64,000 nt of DNA from Pseudomonas grimontii (GCF_007858185.1 NZ_VFES01000023.1:1-64000); one strand, 5' to 3'. Numbered from the stretch's first letter, positions 35,130-43,805 are shown. Made by a program: numbers and translations. Notes: generated by a model from the sequence alone, not told the origin.

Positions 35130-35319
35130 CTCATCAGTGCTCGGGTTTAGTCGCCCGTTACCAGTTTGCGCAAGCTGTCGCCATGTTCATGGTGGCTGTG
35201 CGCAGGGCACCTTCGGGTGCGCCGGATTCAACTGGCCGGTCGACTAACCTGCGTACAGCCGCCACCCGACGTTTAGTCGCGAAAGGTTCGACTCCTTACC
35301 TACCAGTTGGAATTACACC
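35130..35319 (+). ncRNA. Candidate structured RNA leader with alternative pairings
   Basis: This gene-free stretch is rich in nested complementarity. Hairpins read by eye: CGGG-TTTAGTCG-CCCG (35142-35157); TGCGCA...GCCATG-TT-CATGG...TGCGCA (about 35166-35213); GGCACC-TTCG-GGTGC(G)CC with a UUCG loop (about 35215-35232); CCGG...CCGG (35221-35240 region). The octamer TTTAGTCG occurs twice (35146-35153 loop; 35272-35279) and both copies can pair with CGACTAA (35241-35247); the second can also fold locally with CGAC (35267-35270) or CGACT (35289-35293). It ends just before a short ORF. It could be a riboswitch-like or attenuator leader; the function is unknown. Confidence 0.45.
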
Positions 35320-35385
35320 ATGAACAAAGTCATCCCCGACCCACCCTTCGATCCCGCCATCGATCACTATCTCCCCACCGCCTGA
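35320..35385 (+). pseudogene. 21-codon ORF, probable remnant of a small Pseudomonas protein gene
   Basis: ATG at 35320 to TGA at 35385 encodes a peptide starting MNKVIPDPP and ending IDHYLPTA. Small Pseudomonas proteins of unknown function (DUF6124-like) begin with a similar M-K-V-x-P-N-P-P stretch and carry an A-L-D-H-Y-L motif about 30 residues in. Here the two motifs are fused and the rest is missing, which suggests an internal deletion and truncation. It could also be a genuine leader peptide of the structured RNA upstream. The family resemblance is from memory. Confidence 0.4.
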
Positions 35386-35399
35386 AACGCGGTTAAAAA

Positions 35400-35488
35400 T
35401 GTGGGAGGGGGCTTGCCCCCGATGGCGGTGGATCAGTTAAGTAGATGTCAACTGACACTCCGCTATCGAGGGCAAGCCCCCTCCCACA
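35400..35488. repeat. REP doublet (REPIN)
   Basis: A TGTGGGAGGGGGC doublet immediately follows the short ORF (14 bp after its stop) and precedes the 3' end of the leftward AcoR-like gene by 8 bp. Confidence 0.93.
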
Positions 35489-35496
35489 TTTCGACC

Positions 35497-37470
35497 TTAC
35501 GCGCCGCGAAAATCTGCGGCATTCAGCCCGAATCGACTCATCTTGTTGTACAGCCCACCGCGCGATACGTTCAGTTGCCGGGCGGCCAGGCGGATGTTGC
35601 CGCCGGTGCTTTTGAGTGCGGCGACGATGGCGTGCATTTCGTGGCTGCTCAGGTCCTGGGCGGGCTGAGGTTCGTAGTGGCGCAGCGTGGCGCGTGGTCT
35701 GGTTTCCAGGGGCAAATCGGCCGCCTGGATCAGCTCGCCCGCCGCCAGGTTGGTGGCGCGCTCGATGCTGTTTTCCAGCTCGCGCACATTGCCCGGCCAG
35801 CCGTAGGCCGACAGCAGTTCCAGCGCATCCGGGGAAAATCCCTGTACCGATTTGCGCAGCGAACGGGCGCAGCGCGTGAGGAAGTGCCGTGCCAGCAGCG
35901 GAATATCTTCACGGCGCATGCGCAGCGGCGGCACGGTCAGGTTCAGTACGTTGAGGCGGTAGTAGAGGTCTTCACGGAACGCACCTTCGGCCACCGCCTG
36001 GCTGAGGTTGCGGTGGGTAGCGGCGATGATGCGCACGTCCACCTGCCGTGAGTTTTTCGCGCCGACGCGGGTGATCTCGCCTTCCTGCAACACCCGCAGC
36101 AGGCTGACCTGAGCGTCGAAGGACATATCGCCAATCTCATCCAAAAAGATGGTGCCGCCATCCGCCAGTTCAAACTTGCCCGCCGATCCACCCCGGGCCG
36201 AGCCGGTGAACGCGCCTTCGACATGCCCGAACAGTTCGCTCTGCACCAGGTCGCGCGGGATCGCGCCGCAGTTGACCGCCACGAACGGGCCGTTGGCGCG
36301 GTCGCTGGCGTTGTGGATGGCTTGGGCGAACAACTCCTTGCCGGTGCCGCTTTCGCCGAGGATCAGGGTGGTGGATTCACTGCGACTGGCGATGCGCCCC
36401 AGGTGCAACGCGTCCTGGATCGCCCGTGACGTGCCCTGGATGGTGTCGAAGGTGTAGCGCGCCTGAGTGCTGATGATGCGCCGGGTGATTTCACGAATGC
36501 GGCGGTTCTCGCGCAGCGACACGATCACCCCGCCCTGCTCCAGCGGGCACACCGAGACCAGGCAGGCGAGTTGGCTGCGGTCGTGCAGGTGGAAGGTGCA
36601 ATCGAGGTCGCGCACCGGCTCACCACCGCGTAAAAGAATGGCGTCACTCAACTCACTGCGGCCCAGGCGCTGGAAGGGGCTGCCGATCAACTCCAGCCCC
36701 ACTCCGAACAGTTGCCGGGCGTAACGGTTGAGCGCCTTGATACAGCCACGCTCATCGAGCACCACCAGGCCTTCGTTGAGGACTTCAAGCACGGTTTGCT
36801 GCTCTTCCAACAGCGCTTGCAGGGCCATCTGGCGTGATACCGCTTCGGCAGCGGCTTGCACGGTGCCAAGAGTGTGAAAGTGAAACCAGCCGGGTTCGGC
36901 GGTGAGGGTCAGCATTGCCAGGGTCTGGCCCTGGGCATTCCTGATCGGCGCGGCGGCGCAGTGCATGCGGCGTTGGCGCAGGCCACTGCCGAAGTTTTCT
37001 TCGGCCAGCACGTACACCAGGCGGTCCTCGGCCAGGGCCAGGCCGGTGCAGTTGGTGCCCTGGACCGATTCGAGCAGGCGACTGCCGACGGGGGTGATGT
37101 CCAGCCCGCAGAAATACAGGGTGGTGCCGTCGGCGTCGGTGAGGTTGATATGGCCGCGAGGATTGTAGGCCAACAAGCCGTGCATGACTTGCGCGGCGGC
37201 GGCGATCAGCACGCGGTGAATGCCCAGGGTGGCATCAAGGTCGTGAGGCGCGACAAAGCGGTACTGGCTGTCATCCGGGTCGATACCGGCATCGACGCTG
37301 CGCCGCCAGGAATCCCAGATCACCTGCCGCACCTCCGCCGGGCGCTGCACCTGCCCGGTCAGGCACGCCCGCCACGCGTGTTCCAGCGCGGCAACGGGGC
37401 CGTCGTTCAGCGCCGCAGGCCCCAGGGCCGTCAGGTAGTCGAGGTCTTGTACGCTGAACGCCATACTCAT
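35497..37470 (-). CDS. AcoR-like sigma-54-dependent activator
   Basis: A 657-residue enhancer-binding protein. The N-terminal GAF-like sensor (LLAYNPRGHINLTDADGTTLYFCGLD) is followed by a PAS-like segment (VLNEGLVVLDERGCIKALNRYARQLFG), the AAA+ domain (Walker A GESGTGKE, Walker B GGTIFLDEIGD, AATHRNLSQAV) and a Fis-type HTH (GGNIRLAARQLNVSRGGLYNKM). The sigma-54 contact loop reads GAFTGS, not the usual GAFTGA. The start at 37470 was chosen; the frame extends to 37515. It is divergent from a sigma-54 promoter and the polyol-type operon at 37656, which is its likely target. Confidence 0.93.
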   Translation of the reverse strand: MSMAFSVQDLDYLTALGPAALNDGPVAALEHAWRACLTGQVQRPAEVRQVIWDSWRRSVDAGIDPDDSQYRFVAPHDLDATLGIHRVLIAAAAQVMHGLLAYNPRGHINLTDADGTTLYFCGLDITPVGSRLLESVQGTNCTGLALAEDRLVYVLAEENFGSGLRQRRMHCAAAPIRNAQGQTLAMLTLTAEPGWFHFHTLGTVQAAAEAVSRQMALQALLEEQQTVLEVLNEGLVVLDERGCIKALNRYARQLFGVGLELIGSPFQRLGRSELSDAILLRGGEPVRDLDCTFHLHDRSQLACLVSVCPLEQGGVIVSLRENRRIREITRRIISTQARYTFDTIQGTSRAIQDALHLGRIASRSESTTLILGESGTGKELFAQAIHNASDRANGPFVAVNCGAIPRDLVQSELFGHVEGAFTGSARGGSAGKFELADGGTIFLDEIGDMSFDAQVSLLRVLQEGEITRVGAKNSRQVDVRIIAATHRNLSQAVAEGAFREDLYYRLNVLNLTVPPLRMRREDIPLLARHFLTRCARSLRKSVQGFSPDALELLSAYGWPGNVRELENSIERATNLAAGELIQAADLPLETRPRATLRHYEPQPAQDLSSHEMHAIVAALKSTGGNIRLAARQLNVSRGGLYNKMSRFGLNAADFRGA

Positions 37471-37495
37471 CGGGAGGTATCCATGTTCATTTTTT

Positions 37496-37538
37496 TGACA
37501 TGTCAGTATAGGCATGTCATCAGAATGAACACATTCTG
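37496..37538. promoter_or_regulatory. Palindromic upstream activator sites
   Basis: Two dyads lie between the AcoR-like gene and the operon: the perfect TGACATGTCA (37496-37505; the half ATGTCA repeats at 37514-37519) and CAGAATGAACACATTCTG (37521-37538; 7-bp arms, 4-bp centre). The second lies about 45-60 bp upstream of the -24 element. Both are candidate enhancer sites for the AcoR-like activator, or operators for its autoregulation. Confidence 0.55.
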
Positions 37539-37582
37539 TTTATCGCTTTTTATAAATTCTTACTTATCAGCTACTTATAAAT

Positions 37583-37597
37583 TGGCATAACCTTTGC
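37583..37597 (+). promoter_or_regulatory. Sigma-54 promoter of the dehydrogenase-isomerase-SBP operon
   Basis: TGGCATAACCTTTGC matches TGGCACG-N4-TTGC with the invariant GG and GC 10 bp apart. It lies 58 bp upstream of the first gene's ATG, downstream of two dyads and divergent from a sigma-54 activator gene. Confidence 0.85.
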
Positions 37598-37655
37598 TCC
37601 TTCCCCTTTGCCAGTCAGGGCTGTCCTGCGGCCAACAATAAAAAGGGGTCACTTC

Positions 37656-38672
37656 ATGAGTACACAGAACATCCGCCTGGGCTTGATCGGGGCTGGTCGC
37701 ATGGGCAGTTTCCACGGCCTGACCGCCGCGCGACACATCCCCGGCGCGACCCTCGCCGCCATCGCCGACCCCACTCCCGGCCAAGCCGCACGCCTGGCAG
37801 CCGAACTGGGGGTAACCAAGGTCTACACCGACCCGCAACAACTGCTCGACGACCCGGATATCGACGGCGTCCTCATCGCCGCCCCTGCCCGCAGCCACGC
37901 CGAACTGGTGATCAGCGCCGCCCGCGCCGGCAAGGGGATCTTCTGCGAAAAACCCATGGCCATCACCCTCGACGAAGCCGACCGCGCCATTGCCGCCGCG
38001 GCCGATGCGCGCGTGCCGCTGCAGGTCGGTTTCAATCGGCGTTTCGCCAAGAGCTTCCGCACCGCCCACCTCGATGTGGCGGCCGGCCGCATTGGCACGC
38101 CGCAGTTGTTGCGTTCGCTGACCCGCGACCCGGCACTCAACAACCCGGCCAATTCGCCGCAATGGGTGATCTTCCTGGAAACCCTGATCCACGACTTCGA
38201 CACCCTGCGCTACCTCAACCCCGGCGCCGAAGCGGTGCAGGTGTATGTGATGGCCGACGCACTGATCGCGCCGGAGTACAAAAGCAAAGGTTTCCTCGAC
38301 ACCGCCGTGGTCGCGATCCGCTTCGACAACGGCGCCATCGCCACCGCCGAGGCCAACTTCCAGGCAGTGTACGGCTACGATGTGCGCGGCGAAGTATTCG
38401 GCAGCGCCGGCATGCTGAGCATGGGCAGCCTCAACGACTCCGACCTGGTGCGCTACCTGGCCCAGGGCATCCAGGCCGACACCCAACGGATGGACACCGA
38501 CCTGCTGCGCGACGCCTACATCGCCGAACTCAACCACTTTGTCGACTGCCTGCGCACCGGCGCCAAGCCCATGGCCAGTGGTGAAGACGCGCGCGCCGCC
38601 CTGGCGATTGCCCGCGCCTGTATCGAGTCGTTCGAAACCGGCAAGGCCGTGGCCGTGCAGGGAGCCCGTTGA
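37656..38672 (+). CDS. Gfo/Idh/MocA family dehydrogenase (inositol 2-dehydrogenase-like)
   Basis: A 338-residue NAD(P)-dependent sugar or cyclitol dehydrogenase. The Rossmann motif LGLIGAGRMGSFHG, the CEKPMAITLDEAD catalytic-Lys motif and the HDFDTLRYL active-site segment are present, as in inositol 2-dehydrogenases and MocA. The ATG at 37656 follows AAGGGG. It is the first gene behind the sigma-54 promoter; its stop overlaps the next start by one base (TGATG). The substrate is probably a cyclitol or sugar but cannot be set from sequence alone. Confidence 0.92.
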   Translation: MSTQNIRLGLIGAGRMGSFHGLTAARHIPGATLAAIADPTPGQAARLAAELGVTKVYTDPQQLLDDPDIDGVLIAAPARSHAELVISAARAGKGIFCEKPMAITLDEADRAIAAAADARVPLQVGFNRRFAKSFRTAHLDVAAGRIGTPQLLRSLTRDPALNNPANSPQWVIFLETLIHDFDTLRYLNPGAEAVQVYVMADALIAPEYKSKGFLDTAVVAIRFDNGAIATAEANFQAVYGYDVRGEVFGSAGMLSMGSLNDSDLVRYLAQGIQADTQRMDTDLLRDAYIAELNHFVDCLRTGAKPMASGEDARAALAIARACIESFETGKAVAVQGAR

Positions 38673-39451
38673 TGAGCCCGTTCAAACTGGCGATCAGTGC
38701 CGAGATGGTGTTTCTCGACCTGCCCTTCATCGAGCGCGTCAAGCGCATTCATGCACTGGGTTTCAGCGCCGAGATCTGGAACTGGACCAACAAGGACATC
38801 AGCGCCCTGGCTGCCACCGGCGCCGATTTCACCTCGATGACCGGCTACATCAGCGGCACCCTCACCGACCCCGACGGTATCCGCCAACTGCTCGACAGTG
38901 CGCGCGAATCCATCGGCGTCGCCGAGCGCCTGAACTGCCCCAGCCTCAACCTGCACGGCACCGGCCTGGGTGACGGCGGCCTGCCGGTGCAGCCCGTGAG
39001 CCAGACCACCGGGCGCATGTGGCTGAGCGCGTGCAAGGCGCTGGAAAAAATCGCGCGCCTGGGCGAAGACGCCGGCCGCGTGTTCCTGCTGGAAAACCTC
39101 AACACCGAGGTCGACCACCCAGGCACCCCGTTCGCCCGCGCCGACGACACCCTGGCGCTGATCGAAGCCGTGGGCAGCCCGCACCTGAAGATGAACCTGG
39201 ACCTGTACCACGCGCAGATCGGCGAAGGAAACCTGATCGAACTGATCCAGCGCGCAGGCAGCGCCATCGGTGAAATCCAGGTGGCCGACGTGCCCGGGCG
39301 CAAAGAGCCCGGCACCGGCGAAATCCACTACCCGGCCATTGCCAGGGCCCTGCACGCCATGGGATATAACGGCGTGGTCGGCCTCGAAGGCTGGGCCAGC
39401 GGCGACAGCGAGTTGGCCCTGGAGCGTTTCCGTCAAGCGTTCACCCTATAA
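38672..39451 (+). CDS. Hydroxypyruvate isomerase-like TIM-barrel protein
   Basis: A 259-residue AP-endonuclease-2 superfamily protein, closest to the hydroxypyruvate isomerase group. Metal-site strands are visible in VFLLENLNTEVDHPG (Glu), LKMNLDLYHAQIGEG (Asp/His) and VGLEGWASGD (Glu); QVADVPGRKEPGTGEI is typical. It likely isomerises the product of the upstream dehydrogenase. Coupled by TGATG to that gene and followed by the binding-protein gene after 19 bp. Confidence 0.88.
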   Translation: MSPFKLAISAEMVFLDLPFIERVKRIHALGFSAEIWNWTNKDISALAATGADFTSMTGYISGTLTDPDGIRQLLDSARESIGVAERLNCPSLNLHGTGLGDGGLPVQPVSQTTGRMWLSACKALEKIARLGEDAGRVFLLENLNTEVDHPGTPFARADDTLALIEAVGSPHLKMNLDLYHAQIGEGNLIELIQRAGSAIGEIQVADVPGRKEPGTGEIHYPAIARALHAMGYNGVVGLEGWASGDSELALERFRQAFTL

Positions 39452-39470
39452 CAATAAAAGGAACACCCTC

Positions 39471-40397
39471 ATGCATCGCTATTCATTGCTTGTTGCTGCG
39501 TTTTTACTGCTGTTCAGCCAATGGACCTTCGCCGCGTATCGCATCGGCGTGAGCATCGCGCGGGTCGACGATAACTTCATGACCTACGTGCGCACCGGCC
39601 TGGAAAATGCCGCTAAACAACAGGACGTGCAGATCCAGTTCGAAGACGCCCAGGGCGACGTGGTGCGCCAGCTCAACCAGGTCGAAGGCTTTCTCAACCA
39701 GAAAGTCGACGCCGTGATCGTGCTGCCGGTGGACACCGCCGCCACCGCCAACATGACCCGCGCTGCCGTGGCAGCCAAGACGCCGCTGGTGTACGTCAAC
39801 CGCCACCCGGATGAGCGCACCTTGCCCAAGGGCGTGGTCACCGTGGCCTCCAACGATATCGAGGCCGGGCAATTGCAGATGCGCTACCTCGCGGAAAAAC
39901 TCGGCGGCAAAGGCAATGTGGCGATCATCATGGGCGACCTCGCGCAGAACGCCACCCATGACCGCACCGAAGGCGTCAAGCAGGTGCTCAAGGACTTTCC
40001 CGGCATCAAGGTGGTCGAGCAGCAAAGCGCCGAGTGGCAACGCAGCAAGGGCATGGACCTGACCAGCAACTGGCTGCTGGCGGGCACGCAGTTCGATGCC
40101 ATCGTCGCCAATAACGATGAAATGGCGATTGGCGCGGCCATGGCCTTGCAACAGTCAGGCAAGGCCAAGGGTGAGATCGCGATTATCGGCATCGACGGCT
40201 TACCCGACGGTTTGGCGGCGATCAAGCGAGGCATGCTCACCGCCTCGGTGTTCCAGGACCCCAAGGCCCAGGCCACTCAGGCAGTGCAGTCGGCGATCAA
40301 GATGATCAAGGGCGAGCCGATCGAGTCGGAGGTGTGGGTGCCGTTTGAATTGATCAAGCCGGAGCAGGTGGCGGTGTTCGAACAGCGCTACAAGTAA
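39471..40397 (+). CDS. Periplasmic sugar/cyclitol-binding protein (ribose/rhizopine-binding type), orphan
   Basis: A 308-residue type-1 periplasmic binding protein with a signal peptide ending TFA. Seen: IGVSIARVDDNFMTYVRTGLENAAKQ, VEGFLNQKVDAVIVLPVDTAA, NNDEMAIGAAMALQQSG, and GIDGLPDGLAAI, all typical of ribose-, inositol- and rhizopine-binding proteins. No permease or ATPase gene follows; a REPIN does. It may share AraG/AraH (47 kb region) or another transporter, or act as a sensor. AAGGA precedes the ATG. Confidence 0.9.
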   Translation: MHRYSLLVAAFLLLFSQWTFAAYRIGVSIARVDDNFMTYVRTGLENAAKQQDVQIQFEDAQGDVVRQLNQVEGFLNQKVDAVIVLPVDTAATANMTRAAVAAKTPLVYVNRHPDERTLPKGVVTVASNDIEAGQLQMRYLAEKLGGKGNVAIIMGDLAQNATHDRTEGVKQVLKDFPGIKVVEQQSAEWQRSKGMDLTSNWLLAGTQFDAIVANNDEMAIGAAMALQQSGKAKGEIAIIGIDGLPDGLAAIKRGMLTASVFQDPKAQATQAVQSAIKMIKGEPIESEVWVPFELIKPEQVAVFEQRYK

Positions 40398-40419
40398 ATC
40401 GAAGATAAGGCGATCAAAA

Positions 40420-40509
40420 TGTTGGGAGGGGGCTTGCCCCCGATGGCAGTGGGTCAGTTGATACATCCGTGACTGATCCACCGCTATCGGGGGCAAGCCC
40501 CCTCCCACA
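40420..40509. repeat. REP doublet (REPIN), variant left arm
   Basis: The left unit reads TGTTGGGAGGGGGC (one extra T within the usual TGTGGG), the right unit is standard. It separates the convergent binding-protein and yghU genes. Confidence 0.9.
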
Positions 40510-40521
40510 CTTGGATCTCAA

Positions 40522-41349
40522 TCAGTCCAGGTCACTTGCGTCATGCCGCTCGGGCAACGGTTCCTCGCCCGACACCCCATTCACCCGCCGCCCACGCTGC
40601 ACCGCCGGCCGCGCATCAATCGCGTCGGCCCAGCGCTGTACGTGTGTGTACTCGTGCACCGACAGAAACTCCGCTGCCCCATACAGGCGGCCTTTGACCA
40701 GCCCGCCGTACCACGGCCAGATGGCAATATCGGCGATGGTGTATTCATCCCCGGCGATGTATTCGCTCACGGCCAGGCGCTGGTCCAGCACATCCAACTG
40801 GCGCTTGGTTTCCATGGCAAAACGGTTGATCGGGTATTCCATCTTGCTCGGCGCATAGGCATAGAAATGACCGAAGCCACCACCCAGGTACGGCGCGCTG
40901 CCCATTTGCCAGAACAACCACGACAGGCACTCCGCGCGGGCCGCAGGCTCGGTGGGGAAGAAGGCGCCGAACTTCTCGGCCAGGTATTGCAGGATCGCAC
41001 CCGACTCGAACACACGAATCGGCTGGACGCCGCTGTGGTCCATCAAGGCCGGGATCTTGGAGTTCGGGTTGACCCCGACAAAGCCGCTGCCGAACTGGTC
41101 GCCGTCGCCGATCTTGATCAGCCAGGCGTCGTATTCCGCGCCGCTGTGCCCCAGGGCCAGCAGTTCTTCAAGGAGGATGGTGACCTTCTGCCCGTTGGGC
41201 GTGGCCAGGGAGTACAGCTGCAGCGGATGCTTGCCGACCGGCAGCGCCTTGTCATGGGTGGCGCCGGCGATGGGCCGGTTGATGCTGGCGAAGGTGCCGC
41301 CGCTTTCGGCGTCCCAGGTCCAGACTTTCGGGGGTACATACTCGGTCAT
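40522..41349 (-). CDS. yghU: Glutathione S-transferase family protein YghU-like
   Basis: A 275-residue cytosolic protein of the Nu-class GST group that includes E. coli YghU, a disulfide-bond reductase acting on organic hydroperoxides. Seen: YSLATPNGQKVTILLEEL (thioredoxin-like half), NPNSKIPALMDHSG, VFESGAILQYLAEKFG and a C-terminal helical domain with YTIADIAIWPWYG. It has no neighbours in operon on its strand within 44 bp of the MFS gene end, which could be co-transcribed upstream. Confidence 0.92.
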   Translation of the reverse strand: MTEYVPPKVWTWDAESGGTFASINRPIAGATHDKALPVGKHPLQLYSLATPNGQKVTILLEELLALGHSGAEYDAWLIKIGDGDQFGSGFVGVNPNSKIPALMDHSGVQPIRVFESGAILQYLAEKFGAFFPTEPAARAECLSWLFWQMGSAPYLGGGFGHFYAYAPSKMEYPINRFAMETKRQLDVLDQRLAVSEYIAGDEYTIADIAIWPWYGGLVKGRLYGAAEFLSVHEYTHVQRWADAIDARPAVQRGRRVNGVSGEEPLPERHDASDLD

Positions 41350-41393
41350 GCTTACGGCTCCAGAAGCGTTTGCGATCAGCGAAGCGCTTGAGA

Positions 41394-42629
41394 CTAAACC
41401 AAAGACGGGTGATGCGTCACACTCCCCGCCTCGCTATGCCGGGGCACCTGCACACGCAGCGCGATCAACAGTGCCGCCAGCAGCATCAAGCAACCCGCGC
41501 CCAGAAACACCCCGTCGATGCCGGTGGCACTGAACATCGCGCCCCCGCCAGCAGCACCCGCCGCGATGGCCGATTGCACCGAAGCGACCACCATGCCACC
41601 GGCACTTTCCGCCTGATCCGGCACCGCACGCGCCACCCAGTTCGACCACGCCACCGGCACGCCGCCGAAGGCCATGCCCCACAGCGCCAGGAGCAATGCC
41701 TGACCCGGCAGTGACGCGGGCAGCAGCACCAGGGCCAACGCAGCGACGCCCACCAGGACCGGCATCAACACCAGGGTTCCCCGCGGGTTGCGCACCAGCA
41801 ACCATCCGGCCAGCAGCGTGCCGACAAAATTCGCCGCGCCAAACCCCAGCAGCATCAACGCCAGCCCTTGGGTGCCGACCCCGGTGGTGCTTTCCAGAAA
41901 CGGGCGAATGTAGGTAAACAGCGCGAAGTGCGCGGTGTGCACCAGCACGCAACCGAACATGCCGATGGCGATGCCGGGGCGCAGCAGTACATCAAGCACG
42001 GTGCGCAGGCGCGCGGTGCCGCTGGGTGCCAGGCGCGGCAGCGTGAACAGCTGGAACGCCAGGGTCACCCCGCCGACGGCAGCCGCCGCCACAAATGCAC
42101 TGCGCCAGCCGTACAGATCCCCCAGAAAGCTGCCCAATGGCACCGCGACCACAGTGCCCACCGCAATGCCGCTGAAGATGATCGACAGGGCACGCGGCAG
42201 CAATGCCGCCGGTACCAGGCGCATCGCAACGGCCGCCGCCATGCTCCAGAAACCGCCGAGGGCAATGCCCAGCAGGATGCGCATCAACAACAGCACCAGG
42301 AGGCTGGACGAGAACGCCACCAGCAGGTTGGACGCAATCATCAGCGTGGAGAACCCCAACAGCACCAGGCGTCGGTCGATGCCGCGCGTCAGGCCAGGCA
42401 CCAGCAAACCGGCGAACAACGCCACCACTGCCGTGACCGTGACCGCTTGCCCGGCCAACGCTTCCGACACGCCCAGGTCCAGGGCCATCGGCGTCAGCAG
42501 GCTGGCCGGCAGGTACTCCGCCGTGAGCAGGCCGAACACGCCCATCGCCAGGGAAAACACCGCCATCCAGGCCGGCGTGGTCGGTTCTGCCCTGCCATCG
42601 ACAGGGGCATGGGACACACAATCATTCAT
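41394..42629 (-). CDS. MFS exporter, DHA1 (AraJ/NepI-like) family
   Basis: A 411-residue drug:H+ antiporter type transporter with 12 predicted membrane segments. The motif LTAEYLPASLLTPMALDLGVSEALAGQAVTVTAVVALFAGLL is typical of the AraJ/YdhP/NepI group, and the motif-A region GIDRRLVLLG follows helix 2. The ATG at 42629 was preferred to a GTG at 42632. It is divergent from the AraC regulator at 42691, which is the likely controller. The substrate is unknown. Confidence 0.9.
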   Translation of the reverse strand: MNDCVSHAPVDGRAEPTTPAWMAVFSLAMGVFGLLTAEYLPASLLTPMALDLGVSEALAGQAVTVTAVVALFAGLLVPGLTRGIDRRLVLLGFSTLMIASNLLVAFSSSLLVLLLMRILLGIALGGFWSMAAAVAMRLVPAALLPRALSIIFSGIAVGTVVAVPLGSFLGDLYGWRSAFVAAAAVGGVTLAFQLFTLPRLAPSGTARLRTVLDVLLRPGIAIGMFGCVLVHTAHFALFTYIRPFLESTTGVGTQGLALMLLGFGAANFVGTLLAGWLLVRNPRGTLVLMPVLVGVAALALVLLPASLPGQALLLALWGMAFGGVPVAWSNWVARAVPDQAESAGGMVVASVQSAIAAGAAGGGAMFSATGIDGVFLGAGCLMLLAALLIALRVQVPRHSEAGSVTHHPSLV

Positions 42630-42690
42630 CACAAGAGATCCTCGGGCATTAGCGTGACGGCCAGTCTAGGTTCCACCCTCAGGATGATCT

Positions 42691-43692
42691 ATGATTCAAA
42701 CCCTTGAGTTTTTGACCGAAACCCCGAATATGCCAGCCGACAACGCATTCACCCTGTCCTCCGAGCTGATCAATGAGCTGCTGCGCAGCATGCGCCTGCG
42801 CGGCGTGCAGTACCGGCGCATCCAGGCCGGGCCGGTGTTCGGTATCAGCTTTGCGGCCAAGCCCGGCCACGCGTATTTCCATTTCCTGGCCGCCGGCTGC
42901 GCGACCCTGCGCCTGCACGACAGCAGCCTCTTTGAGTTGTCGGCCGGTAATGCGGTGTTTATCGCCCACGGTGGCGCCCATGCGCTGTTGTCCAAGCCGG
43001 ATGACCCTGTGCAGGACATCGCCAGCTTCGATGCCGCACCGCTGGGCGATACCGTGTGCGGCGTAAATGCCTCGCCCGATCAGGCCCCCAGCACCCTGCT
43101 GTTCAGCGCCTGCATGGAGTTCGAGCTCGACAGCATCCAGGGCCTCGGCAACCTGATGCCGGCCTTGATGCTGATCGACGCCGGGGGCCAGCGTTACCCC
43201 GGCTTGATGCCGATCCTGGCGGTGATGGAACGCGAAGTCTCCAGCGCCCGCGTCGGTTATGCCGGGATCCTCGCGCGCCTGGCCGATGTAGTGGCGGCGA
43301 TGATCGTGCGCGGCTGGGTCGAATGCGCCTGCGCCAATGCGTCGGGCCTCGCGGCCGCCTTGCGCGACACCCGCCTGGCCGGCGCCCTGCTCGCCCTGCA
43401 CCAGCAACCGGGGCGCGACTGGAGCGTGGCCGAACTGGCGGCGCACTGTCATACCTCACGCTCGGTGTTCGCGGATCGTTTCCAGGCCACCCTGGGAGTA
43501 CCACCGCTGCGTTACGTGACCGAACTGCGCATGCGCCTCGCCAGCCAGTGGCTGACCCTGGAGCGGCTGCCCATCGAAGAAGTCGCGTACCGCCTCGGCT
43601 ATACCTCCCAGGCGGCCTTCAGCCGCGCCTTCAAACGCATCACCGGGCAACCGCCGGGGGCCAGCCGCCAAGGCTTCAGCAGCCCGGCATGA
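42691..43692 (+). CDS. AraC family regulator (cupin_6 domain)
   Basis: A 333-residue regulator. The N-terminal cupin_6 type sensor (GISFAAKPGHAYFHFLAAGCATLRL) is followed by a two-HTH AraC domain (DWSVAELAAHCHTSRSVFADRFQATLGVPPLRYVTELRMRLA and YRLGYTSQAAFSRAFKRITGQPPG). AGGA precedes the ATG at 42691; an internal ATG at 42730 is an alternative. It is divergent from the MFS gene (61 bp), the usual arrangement for this class controlling an exporter. Confidence 0.92.
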   Translation: MIQTLEFLTETPNMPADNAFTLSSELINELLRSMRLRGVQYRRIQAGPVFGISFAAKPGHAYFHFLAAGCATLRLHDSSLFELSAGNAVFIAHGGAHALLSKPDDPVQDIASFDAAPLGDTVCGVNASPDQAPSTLLFSACMEFELDSIQGLGNLMPALMLIDAGGQRYPGLMPILAVMEREVSSARVGYAGILARLADVVAAMIVRGWVECACANASGLAAALRDTRLAGALLALHQQPGRDWSVAELAAHCHTSRSVFADRFQATLGVPPLRYVTELRMRLASQWLTLERLPIEEVAYRLGYTSQAAFSRAFKRITGQPPGASRQGFSSPA

Positions 43693-43805
43693 AGGGTTCC
43701 TCGCCGACCGATTGAACAGGGGATGCAGGCGCATCAACAATTGCGCCGGGCGACCGAGTGCCCTTAATCTCTTGAGCTCATCACCCTGATAGCAATGGAG
43801 GCTTC

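Noticed and set aside
35281..35310. tRNA T-loop-like GGTTCGACTCC
   Set aside because: No acceptor stem, anticodon arm or CCA in register; it belongs to the structured leader.
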